Below are positions 1-5,942 of a stretch of DNA of 6,618 nt, one piece after another. A program made the translations under genes and the position numbers. Origin of the DNA: CAYVLI01 sp964452105 [NCBI: uncultured Nitrospinota bacterium]. Lineage in GTDB: Bacteria; JAUXIQ01. Location: NCBI GenBank assembly GCA_964452105.1, contig CAYVLI010000149.1, positions 1 to 6,618 of the forward strand, given 5' to 3'. Position 1 is the stretch's first letter. Every line of letters starts with the position of its first letter. The notes under the pieces were generated by a model. It ran no database searches. It had not been told where the DNA came from and saw nothing but the letters and a program-made list of their open reading frames with translations.

Positions 1-506
1 CCATGCTTTGCCAGCAATGCGATGATGCCCCCTGCGAACCGGTCTGCCCCGTTTATGCAACCTATCACACCCCGGAAGGGCTGAACGCCCAGATTTACAA
101 TCGCTGCGTGGGGACGCGATACTGCTCAAACAACTGCCCCTACAAGGCCAGACGGTTCAACTGGTTTGAGTGGAAGTGGCCCGAGCCTCTAAACTGGCAG
201 TTGAACCCCGACATAACCGTGCGTTCCAGGGGTGTGATGGAAAAATGTAATTTCTGCATACAACGCATCGTGGAAGCGAAGAACAGGGCCAAAGATGAAG
301 GCCGCAAGGTAAAGGACGGCGAGATCATTCCCGCATGCGCCCAGACCTGCCCCACAGGGGCCATAACCTTCGGCGACCTTAAGGACGAGAAGAGCGTGGT
401 ATCACGCCTGTCAAAGGATGAGCGAGGTTACCATGTGCTGGAAGAGTTGAACACAACGCCTGCGATCACCTACCTTAAGAAAGTGTTGTACGAACGAGGA
501 GAATAA
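1..506 (+). CDS. actB: Alternative complex III iron-sulfur subunit ActB, C-terminal part (5' truncated)
   Basis: This is the ferredoxin-like domain that carries electrons from the quinol site towards the haem subunits of ACIII, probably on the outer face of the cytoplasmic membrane. The frame is open to the left edge. The ATG at 3 codes the Met of the family's usual P-M-x-C-Q-x-C context, so it is taken as internal and the gene as cut by the window. Counting from that Met, the cysteines are C3, C6, C11 and C15 ([14 protein letters not shown]); C35, C41 and C45 ([12 protein letters not shown]); and C82, C85, C112 and C116. The second group has Thr38 where a four-Cys motif would have Cys, which fits the [3Fe-4S] site known in ActB and related proteins. 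The NPVG-type NrfD gene starts 6 nt after the TAA, as in act operons. Whether this domain is fused to the molybdopterin-like half of ActB or is a separate gene cannot be seen. A Psr/Qrc-type Fe-S subunit is the alternative, but actD and actE downstream favour ACIII. Confidence 0.88.
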   Translation, partial: MLCQQCDDAPCEPVCPVYATYHTPEGLNAQIYNRCVGTRYCSNNCPYKARRFNWFEWKWPEPLNWQLNPDITVRSRGVMEKCNFCIQRIVEAKNRAKDEGRKVKDGEIIPACAQTCPTGAITFGDLKDEKSVVSRLSKDERGYHVLEELNTTPAITYLKKVLYERGE

Positions 507-512
507 GAGAGC

Positions 513-1835
513 ATGGAGAGGGAAACGCTCACCTACACCCAGGTGGACCAGGGTGTCGTGGACACCATGGAAAAGCCGAGCAAACGATATTTAGGTTTGC
601 TTGCTCTATGTTTTCTGGGAGTAATCGTAGGCGCCTATATGTGGCATAGACAGGCCCAGTTAGGCATGGGAGTCACCGGTCTCAATAACCCCGTGGGCTG
701 GGGCGTGTACATCGCGACCTTCGTATTCTGGGTAGGTATCGCGCACTCGGGAACGCTTATCTCTGCCATACTATATCTGCTCAGAGCCGAATGGAGGACT
801 TCGGTATACAGAAGCGCCGAAGCCATGACAATCTTCGCCCTGATGACGGCGGGCCTCTTTCCCTTGATACACCTGGGGCGAGTCTGGTTCTTCTACTGGC
901 TCCTCCCATATCCCAATCAGCGCATGCTCTGGCCCAACTTCCGCTCCCCTCTCATGTGGGATGTGTTCGCCGTTAGCACCTATTTCATAATCAGCTTCCT
1001 CTTCCTTTTCCTGGGCATGCTTCCAGACCTGGCCGCGCTCCGGAACAAGGGCCCGTGGTGGAAGCAGACGCTCTATTCCTTGCTGACTCTTCCCTGGCGC
1101 GGTACGGCAAAGCAGTGGAGACACTATAAGAAAGCCTACCTGCTCATGGCCGCAATCGCGACACCGTTGGTCGTCTCGGTGCACAGCGTCGTGTCATGGG
1201 ACTTCGCCATGTCCATAATACCCGGCTGGCACAGCACCATATTCGCCCCCTACTTCGTGGCCGGAGCAATTCATTCAGGCCTGGCCATGGTGCTCACCCT
1301 TCTCATACCGCTTCGAAAATATGCAAAGCTGGATACCTTCATCAAGCTCGACCACCTGGAGAAGCTGGCCCAGTTGATAATAGTCACCGGTCTCATAATG
1401 GGCTATTCTTATGCTTTTGAATATTTCATAGCCTGGTACAGCGGCAACGTATTCGAGCAGGGGACATTCTTCTATCGCTCCTTCGGCGCTTATGCGCCAC
1501 AAGCCCTGGCCATGCTGCTCTTTAACTCGCTGGTCCCCCTCCTCTTCTTTATCCGGAGGATGCGAAGAAACCTCACCGCCATGATAGTCATCTCCATATT
1601 GATAAACGTCGGAATGTGGTTCGAGCGATTCGTGATCGTGGTGGGTTCCCTCTCCTATGATTTCATCCCCTTCAACTGGGGACTCTATAAAATATCGGCT
1701 ACGGAATTATCTATATTGATAGGCTCCTTTAGCTGGTTTTTCATGCTCTTCCTGATTTTTATAAAAATATTCCCGGCGGTCTCCATTGCAGAGACAAAGG
1801 AGGATATGCCCGCACCCAGGAGGAATCCGGAGTAA
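513..1835 (+). CDS. actC: Alternative complex III NrfD-like quinone-site membrane subunit ActC
   Basis: This 440-aa polytopic protein is of the NrfD/PsrC family. It is the ACIII membrane subunit that binds quinol next to the Fe-S subunit. A soluble N-terminus of about 25 residues is followed by roughly ten hydrophobic segments, beginning near 26-44 and ending near 398-422, and then a short charged tail. Landmarks are NNPVGWGVYI (58-67), HLGR (120-123), SVHSVVSWD (222-230, with His224 and Asp230), KLDHL (278-282) and GMWFERF (367-373). Several of these recur at equivalent places in ActF (KLDHL matches TIDHL, and GMWFERF is shared), as expected for the homologous ActC/ActF pair. The His and Asp residues are candidates for the quinol proton pathway, by family knowledge. 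The ATG at 513 is preceded by AGGAG (497-501) lying in the end of actB, 6 nt after the actB stop, so the two are probably co-translated. The length is normal for the family. Confidence 0.93.
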   Translation: MERETLTYTQVDQGVVDTMEKPSKRYLGLLALCFLGVIVGAYMWHRQAQLGMGVTGLNNPVGWGVYIATFVFWVGIAHSGTLISAILYLLRAEWRTSVYRSAEAMTIFALMTAGLFPLIHLGRVWFFYWLLPYPNQRMLWPNFRSPLMWDVFAVSTYFIISFLFLFLGMLPDLAALRNKGPWWKQTLYSLLTLPWRGTAKQWRHYKKAYLLMAAIATPLVVSVHSVVSWDFAMSIIPGWHSTIFAPYFVAGAIHSGLAMVLTLLIPLRKYAKLDTFIKLDHLEKLAQLIIVTGLIMGYSYAFEYFIAWYSGNVFEQGTFFYRSFGAYAPQALAMLLFNSLVPLLFFIRRMRRNLTAMIVISILINVGMWFERFVIVVGSLSYDFIPFNWGLYKISATELSILIGSFSWFFMLFLIFIKIFPAVSIAETKEDMPAPRRNPE

Positions 1836-1836
1836 G

Positions 1837-2346
1837 ATGAATAACGGCGGCGCTTTGATAACCGGGGTTTACGAGCACCTGGATTCGCTCATAGAAGCGG
1901 TAAAAGACCTGCGCGGCAAAGGGCACAATAACCTCACCATATATACACCGGTGCCTAATCATGAAATAGATGAGGTTCTGGAGGGCGCTGAAAGCGCCGT
2001 GGGATACTATTCCTTGACGGGAGGCATCCTGGGCTGGATAGTCGGGCTGGCCCTGACGGTGGGGACGGCCATCTATTTGCCGCTTATAGTGGGAGGGAAG
2101 CCCATCGTTTCCTTCATACCTTTCTACGTCATAGGCTTCGAGCTGACTATTCTCCTCGGAGGCCTGTTTACGGTAATAGCTTTCCTTGCCCTATCAAAGC
2201 TGCCGAGGAGCATGAGGAAGGAAAGCTTCAATCAAAGGTTCGCTGAAGACAGGTTCGGAATAGCCGTTAGATGCTCTGAGGAAAACAGCGGTGCAATTGA
2301 AGGCATACTCCGGCAACATCATGCGGAAGAGGTCAGTCTTGAGTAG
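1837..2346 (+). CDS. actD: Alternative complex III DUF3341 membrane subunit ActD
   Basis: This 169-aa protein of the DUF3341 family is the small ACIII subunit that packs against the membrane arm. Its exact role is not established. The N-terminal soluble part (1-55) starts in the family style, with ALITGVYEHLDSLIEAVKDL and then LTIYTPVPNHEI. Two transmembrane helices follow at about 58-80 (SLTGGILGWIVGLALTVGTA) and 93-118, then a C-terminal tail with FNQRFAEDRFGIAV (131-144), the most conserved stretch of the family. The ATG at 1837 comes one base after the actC stop. AGGAGG at 1818-1823 and GGAG at 1829-1832 can serve as ribosome-binding sites. An upstream in-frame start at 1786 would add 17 non-conserved residues inside actC and is rejected. 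The stop is TAG at 2344-2346. actE begins inside its last codons. Confidence 0.93.
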   Translation: MNNGGALITGVYEHLDSLIEAVKDLRGKGHNNLTIYTPVPNHEIDEVLEGAESAVGYYSLTGGILGWIVGLALTVGTAIYLPLIVGGKPIVSFIPFYVIGFELTILLGGLFTVIAFLALSKLPRSMRKESFNQRFAEDRFGIAVRCSEENSGAIEGILRQHHAEEVSLE

Positions 2347-2845
2347 GGTACGGGTAAGAATTGCCATTCTGTTACTTGTTATGGGATTCCTCTTCATGGG
2401 GTTGCGGGGCCAGGCCTATAGCTGGCCCTGGTCCAAGGATATGCATGACCAGCCGTCCATCAGGCCGGGAGAGCTGCTGCTTACCCCCCCCGAGGGGACC
2501 CTCCCCGTCAAGGGCGGCGAGATACCCATGAGCAAGCTCGAAGCGGATGAAAAACTCAAAAACCCTGTTGAGCCTACAGAGAAGTCGATTGCCGTCGGAA
2601 ATAAATTGTTCCATATCTATTGCGCCGTTTGCCACGGTAAGGACGCTAAAGGCGGCGGGCCGGTCGCAAAGAAGTTCATTCCACCGCCCGATCTGACCTC
2701 TGAATTCTTTAAGCAGAGGAGTGACGGGTTTATATATGCAACCATCAGAGAAGGGGGCGCAGTTATGCCTCCCTACGGAGAAGACACGACTCCCCGTGAG
2801 AGGTGGGATCTCGTGAACTACCTGCGGAAGCTGCAGGGGAAATGA
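2321..2845 (+). CDS. actE: Alternative complex III mono-haem cytochrome c subunit ActE
   Basis: This is a membrane-anchored cytochrome c of 174 aa that would receive electrons within ACIII on the outer side of the membrane. It has a basic n-region (MRKRSVLSRVRVR), a hydrophobic stretch (14-28) and a possible signal-peptidase site after QAYS (31-34). WPWSKDMHDQPS (35-46) is the D-M-x-x-Q-P signature shared by ActE and ActA. The haem motif is CAVCH (Cys101, Cys104, His105). The likely sixth ligand is Met149 in GGAVMPPYG (145-153), and the protein ends in the usual cytochrome c helix RWDLVNYLRKL. No lipobox Cys is present. The start is uncertain: the ATG at 2321 overlaps actD by 26 nt but has no clear ribosome site. 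The in-frame TTG at 2339 has GAAGAGG (2326-2332) 6 nt upstream, overlaps by 8 nt and gives 168 aa. The stop overlaps the actF start. Confidence 0.9.
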   Translation: MRKRSVLSRVRVRIAILLLVMGFLFMGLRGQAYSWPWSKDMHDQPSIRPGELLLTPPEGTLPVKGGEIPMSKLEADEKLKNPVEPTEKSIAVGNKLFHIYCAVCHGKDAKGGGPVAKKFIPPPDLTSEFFKQRSDGFIYATIREGGAVMPPYGEDTTPRERWDLVNYLRKLQGK

Positions 2846-4110
2846 GGGACAACGAGTTGAACAATGAAGCAGTGGCAAAGATGCCCTTTCGAATGCCGCG
2901 GAATATGACGATAGTGGCGGTGATATTCGTTATTGTCGGTGTGATCGGTTTCGTGCTGGGCGCCACAGGGCCGCATCCCACCAGGGCATGGGAGGTTTTC
3001 CTGGTCAACATGTTGTTCTGGTCCGGAATAGCCCAGGCAGGGGTAGTCTTTTCGGCCATAATGCATATCGCCAATGGGAAGTGGGGCGTCCCCATGAAAA
3101 GGATCTCCGAAGGTATCTCTACCTTCCTGCCGATTTCCTTCGTGCTCTTTTTCCTTTTTATCCTGGGACGCCACTATATTTTCACCTGGTTGGATCAGCC
3201 CGTAGAAGTGCAAAAGAACTGGCTCAATTTCCCGTTTCTCTTCACCAGGGACCTCATAGGCATAATAGTCCTGGGCGCGCTGGGAATAGCCTACCTCTAC
3301 TTCTCCCTGAGAATCGATATCGGAATGCTGCACGAACAAGGCAACGGCCAGGAAAAAGGATTTAAGCGGACCCTTATAAGGGGTTGGAGAGGTCTGGAGG
3401 CGGAGCAGAAGCGCAGCCATGAGATCCTCTCCATACTCTCCGTGGTATTTATCGTCATGTACGCCTTTATCTTTTCTCTCCTATCGGTGGACCTGGTCAT
3501 GTCCCTGGACCCCTACTGGTACAGCTCCCTCTTCGGCGGGTACTTTTTTATCGGCAACCTTTATATAGGGCTGTCTTTCCTGGCTATCCTGGCCATTATC
3601 ATGAGGAAGCATTACGGGCTCGAAGAATACATCACCATAGACCATCTGCATGACCTGGGCAAGTTCATGTTCGGCTTCAGCATACTCACCGGAGACTTCC
3701 TCTGGTCTCAATACCTGGTTATCTGGTACGGGAACCTGCAGCATGAGAGCAGCTTCATCCTGATTAGGGTGTACACGCAGCCCTGGAGGAACCTCTCCAT
3801 CTTCGTCATGATAGTAGCCATACTCATACCTTTCTTTGCGCTTATACCCAAGCGCATCAAGCGTCACCCCAAACGCCTGTTCGTTGTTGCCCTCATTATT
3901 TTAGGGGGCATGTGGTTCGAGCGGTTCCTGATGATAGTTCCCTCACTGTGGAAAGAAGGGACTTTCCCGTTTGGCTGGATGGAAGGCCTGGTCACCCTCG
4001 GTTTCCTGGGAGCAGTCATGCTGGCCTTCTTCGTCTTCATGCGCTACTTTCCCATACTCCCCATCAGCGATCCCCAACTCAAAAAAGGCTACAACATCCG
4101 CTCCTATTGA
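2842..4110 (+). CDS. actF: Alternative complex III second NrfD-like membrane subunit ActF
   Basis: This 422-aa polytopic protein is homologous to ActC and forms the second NrfD-like membrane bundle of ACIII, where it is proposed to hold a quinone-binding or proton-translocating site. A soluble N-terminus of about 22 residues is followed by about ten hydrophobic segments from 23-41 to about 382-400. Motifs are PHPTRAWEVFLVN (44-56), IAQAGVVFSAI (63-73), SVDLVMSLDPYWYSS (215-229, with Asp217 and Asp223), TIDHLHDLGKF (265-275) and GMWFERF (356-362). The ATG at 2842 overlaps the actE stop as ATGA (2842-2845), a classic coupling arrangement. A purine-rich AGGGGAA precedes it very closely. The longer reading from 2803 would lie inside actE and is rejected. 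It is the last act gene seen: no actG and no oxygen-reductase gene follows. The TGA is at 4108-4110. Confidence 0.93.
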   Translation: MRDNELNNEAVAKMPFRMPRNMTIVAVIFVIVGVIGFVLGATGPHPTRAWEVFLVNMLFWSGIAQAGVVFSAIMHIANGKWGVPMKRISEGISTFLPISFVLFFLFILGRHYIFTWLDQPVEVQKNWLNFPFLFTRDLIGIIVLGALGIAYLYFSLRIDIGMLHEQGNGQEKGFKRTLIRGWRGLEAEQKRSHEILSILSVVFIVMYAFIFSLLSVDLVMSLDPYWYSSLFGGYFFIGNLYIGLSFLAILAIIMRKHYGLEEYITIDHLHDLGKFMFGFSILTGDFLWSQYLVIWYGNLQHESSFILIRVYTQPWRNLSIFVMIVAILIPFFALIPKRIKRHPKRLFVVALIILGGMWFERFLMIVPSLWKEGTFPFGWMEGLVTLGFLGAVMLAFFVFMRYFPILPISDPQLKKGYNIRSY

Positions 4111-4136
4111 CCCTTGCATAATTGGATTTATCGTAG

Positions 4137-4160
4137 GGGCAGTGCTTGCCCTGCCCGTTT
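4137..4160 (+). terminator. Weak candidate terminator after actF
   Basis: GGGCAG (4137-4142) pairs with CTGCCC (4151-4156) around an 8-nt loop, followed only by GTTT. It lies 26 nt after the actF stop, in the right place to end the act operon, but the short T-run makes it a poor intrinsic terminator. Rho-dependent termination or read-through is equally possible. Confidence 0.3.
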
Positions 4161-4219
4161 CATGCTATCTGTCATCCGGAAGAGTGGTTTAAGCAAGGGC
4201 GTGGGTATGAGCAGCGTTC

Positions 4220-4246
4220 CTTATTTTTGCCCGCGTTCATAATAAG
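4220..4246. promoter_or_regulatory. Operator-like inverted repeat upstream of the acyl-CoA dehydrogenase promoter
   Basis: CTTATT (4220-4225) and AATAAG (4241-4246) are perfect inverted half-sites with 15 nt between them. The right half-site ends 11 nt before the -35 box at 4258. A second overlapping pairing joins TTTTTGC (4224-4230) with GCAAAAA (4246-4252). The placement would suit a regulator of the dehydrogenase gene, but no regulator family is recognised and chance is possible in this A/T-rich stretch. Confidence 0.3.
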
Positions 4247-4257
4247 CAAAAAATCCT

Positions 4258-4285
4258 TTGACAATGCGGCAGTCTTCTCTAAAAT
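4258..4285 (+). promoter_or_regulatory. Sigma70-type promoter of the acyl-CoA dehydrogenase gene
   Basis: A perfect -35 box TTGACA (4258-4263) is followed after 16 nt by TAAAAT (4280-4285), which matches five of six bases of the -10 consensus. Transcription would start near 4292 and give a leader of about 110 nt before the GTG at 4406. It implies that the dehydrogenase is transcribed independently of the act operon. Confidence 0.65.
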
Positions 4286-4390
4286 AGCTGTATCGGATGG
4301 CAATTACATGAGATTGTGAATCGACGAAACCATACTATCCACTACACCTGTCCGCTGGTAGAGTAAAGAAGGCTTATCTTATAACAAGGG

Positions 4391-4397
4391 AAAGGAG
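4391..4397 (+). promoter_or_regulatory. Ribosome-binding site fixing the GTG start of the dehydrogenase
   Basis: AAAGGAG lies 8 nt before the GTG at 4406. No ATG lies at a comparable distance in the frame, and the protein from this GTG begins in the family manner (MDFGFTPEQEAL), so the GTG is accepted. Confidence 0.8.
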
Positions 4398-4405
4398 AAA
4401 TAGCC

Positions 4406-5578
4406 GTGGATTTCGGTTTTACACCCGAGCAGGAAGCTTTGAAGAAAGAGGTCACCGAATGGTGCGAACAGGTGATGACGCCCGAGAGGATAGCGAAAAT
4501 AGAATCTCAGGGCGAGCTCATGAACGCCCACGACCCTGAACTTTACGAGGATATGGGAAAGAAGGGATGGCTGGGGCTTCAGTGGCCCAAAGAGTACGGC
4601 GGCTCCGGTTTCGGGCATCTCGAGATGGGCATATTCAACGAGGTGGTGGGATACTATCGCGTCCCCATGGCCGGCTACGGACTTACAGTAAATATCGTCG
4701 GCAATTCCATTATCACCTACGGTTCAGAGAAGCTCAAGAAGGAGTTCCTGCCCAGGATAGCCAGCGGCGAGATTCTCTTCTGCCAGGGGTTCAGTGAACC
4801 CAACTCCGGCTCGGACCTGGCCTCGTTACAGACCAGGGCGGTTCAGGACGGTGATGAGTATGTTATCAACGGGCAGAAGATTTTCACCACCAACGCCCAC
4901 TTCAGCGATTACGTCTTTCTGGCCACCAGGACAGACCCAAACGTCCCCAAGCACAAGGGCCTGAGCATATTCCTGGTGGACATGAAATCTCCCGGATTGT
5001 CGGTGAGGCCGCTGTACACGCTGGGTGGCGGCCGCGTCAACGAGACATTTTTCGAGGACGTCAGGGTCTCGGCGGACTACATGCTGGGCGAGAAAAACAG
5101 GGGCTGGTATCACATGACCACCACACTCGACTTCGAACGCTCCGGGCTCACCACCATCGGAGCGTGCCGCAGGGCGCTGGAGGACATACTTAACTACGCG
5201 AAAAACGTGAAGATTAACGGGAAGTCACTTACCAGCGACCCGCTTATCAGGCAGAAACTGGCCAGGCTCGAAACGGAGTTGTGTATGTCCAGGCTGCTTT
5301 CGTACAGGGTCGCTTCCATGCAGCACAGGGGCATAATTCCCAATCATGAAGCCTCCATGTGCAAGGCGTACGGAGGCGAACTCGCCCAGCGCATCGCACA
5401 CGTCGGGACACAGATAATGGGGCTATACGGCCAGTTGCAGATGGGTTCCAAATATGCCCCGGCCCAGGGAAGAATAGAGGCCATGTTCCGGCAGACTGTA
5501 GCCCATACCATAGCAGGTGGCACCAACGAGGTCCAGAGGCTGATTATCTCAGGTAGAGGCCTCGGTTTGCCCAGGTAG
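4406..5578 (+). CDS. Acyl-CoA dehydrogenase family protein (FAD-dependent)
   Basis: This 390-aa flavoprotein of the acyl-CoA dehydrogenase family would introduce a 2,3-double bond into an acyl-CoA in the cytoplasm and pass electrons to ETF. It has full family length. The N-terminal helical domain is about 1-122 (starting DFGFTPEQEALKKEV). The middle beta domain is about 123-230, with CQGFSEPNSGSDLASL (126-141) and INGQKIFTTNAHFSDY (154-169), the flavin and substrate-binding strands. The C-terminal helical domain runs from about 231 to 390 and ends HTIAGGTNEVQ (367-377) and GLGLPR. At the place of the medium-chain enzyme's catalytic Glu (Y-E-G-T) stands Gly371. Glu244 in LDFER (241-245) aligns with the catalytic Glu of isovaleryl-CoA and long-chain dehydrogenases and is the likely base. 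Substrate cannot be told; branched-chain, long-chain or sterol-type FadE roles all fit. It has its own promoter and a strong terminator, so it appears monocistronic. Confidence 0.93.
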   Translation: MDFGFTPEQEALKKEVTEWCEQVMTPERIAKIESQGELMNAHDPELYEDMGKKGWLGLQWPKEYGGSGFGHLEMGIFNEVVGYYRVPMAGYGLTVNIVGNSIITYGSEKLKKEFLPRIASGEILFCQGFSEPNSGSDLASLQTRAVQDGDEYVINGQKIFTTNAHFSDYVFLATRTDPNVPKHKGLSIFLVDMKSPGLSVRPLYTLGGGRVNETFFEDVRVSADYMLGEKNRGWYHMTTTLDFERSGLTTIGACRRALEDILNYAKNVKINGKSLTSDPLIRQKLARLETELCMSRLLSYRVASMQHRGIIPNHEASMCKAYGGELAQRIAHVGTQIMGLYGQLQMGSKYAPAQGRIEAMFRQTVAHTIAGGTNEVQRLIISGRGLGLPR

Positions 5579-5609
5579 CTGACCGCCTGCAAATCAGCTC
5601 TGAGTAACG

Positions 5610-5642
5610 AATACCGCCCCCCCACAAGGGGGTGGTATTTTT
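5610..5642 (+). terminator. Strong intrinsic terminator of the acyl-CoA dehydrogenase gene
   Basis: A 12-bp stem (5610-5621 with 5628-5639, one G-T wobble) has a C-rich left arm, a 6-nt loop and a run of five T at 5638-5642. It lies 31 nt after the TAG. The outer A/T pairs could also act as the A-tract of a terminator in the opposite direction. Confidence 0.9.
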
Positions 5643-5658
5643 GTATGGATCGAAGAAG

Positions 5659-5700
5659 GGCTTTGCCCTGTGAGATGAGCGGCCGCACAGGGAAGCCGCT
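5659..5700 (+). other. Pair of mutually exclusive hairpins after the terminator
   Basis: Hairpin 1 pairs GGCTT plus CCCTGTG (5659-5663, 5666-5672) with CACAGGG plus AAGCC (5686-5697): twelve pairs with a 2-nt bulge. Hairpin 2 pairs AGCGGC (5678-5683) with GCCGCT (5695-5700) and is followed by TTTCTTAT. The two share 5695-5697 and cannot form together, the geometry of an attenuator. However, no + strand gene follows within the window, so a regulatory role is not supported. It may be a backup terminator or a remnant. Confidence 0.4.
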
Positions 5701-5754
5701 TTCTTATCTCAGATTGGAAGGAATTCTAAGAAGTAATAAGTCTTTCAAATTTGG

Positions 5755-5840
5755 TTTTCCCACCTCGTGAGTGGAAAAAATCGGAATCCGGAAGCAAGCC
5801 GTTCGGTTAAAAGCGAGAAACCCCTCACGAGGTGGGAAAA
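5755..5840. repeat. Perfect 17-bp inverted repeat bounding an 86-bp element
   Basis: TTTTCCCACCTCGTGAG at 5755-5771 is repeated exactly as its reverse complement at 5824-5840, with 52 nt between. The left arm is also part of a smaller imperfect palindrome (TTTTCC-C-AC with GTGGAAAA, 5755-5778), and the right arm contains CCTC-AC-GAGG, so each end can fold alone. Neither side has a T-run placed as in an intrinsic terminator, and no convincing target-site duplication is seen. It sits 9 nt after the stop of the small minus-strand gene. Candidates are a MITE- or BIME-like element or an RNA 3' structure. Confidence 0.75.
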
Positions 5841-5849
5841 GGCGGATTG

Positions 5850-5942
5850 TTACTTCTTCTTCTTGGCGGCGCCGGCCTTGGTCTTGGCTCCCGTTTTCTT
5901 TGCTGCTGTTTTCTTGGCGCTTGCTTTTTTCTTCACAGCCAT
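5850..5942 (-). CDS. Lysine/alanine-rich basic micro-protein, 30 aa
   Basis: Read on the minus strand from ATG (5942-5940) to TAA (5852-5850), this gives 30 residues: 13 Lys, 9 Ala, 3 Thr and no acidic residue. It begins MAVKKKASAKKTAAKKTGAK and ends in KKKK. The AAKK-type repeats resemble the tails of histone H1-like proteins and of some HU proteins, which bind DNA through charge. A nucleic-acid or ribosome-associated role is inference only. AAAAGGAAGG (minus strand, 5962-5953) is a good Shine-Dalgarno sequence 10 nt before the ATG. A weak promoter can be proposed upstream on the same strand (TTGCTT, 17 nt, TATATA, around 6120-6092). The whole gene stands alone, opposed to the dehydrogenase gene, with the 17-bp inverted repeat just past its stop. 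It could also be the fragment of a longer basic protein, but its own start signal argues for an intact gene. Confidence 0.65.
   Translation of the reverse strand: MAVKKKASAKKTAAKKTGAKTKAGAAKKKK

Noticed and set aside
771-1184. 137-codon minus-strand frame opposite actC
   Set aside because: It is the antisense shadow of a well-recognised gene, has no family features, and is rich in Arg, Glu and Gly as expected from such shadows.
2818-3420. 200-codon minus-strand frame opposite actF
   Set aside because: It is an antisense shadow of actF, and its composition does not resemble any family I know.
4107-4135. TTGACC at the actF stop as a -35 box
   Set aside because: The sequence 16-18 nt downstream does not contain an acceptable -10 box, while the TTGACA at 4258 does.
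3971-4192. + strand frame running past the actF stop, with a short membrane-like tail (GFIVGAVLALPVS)
   Set aside because: Most of it is an out-of-frame shadow of actF, and no start codon lies close to the hydrophobic part.
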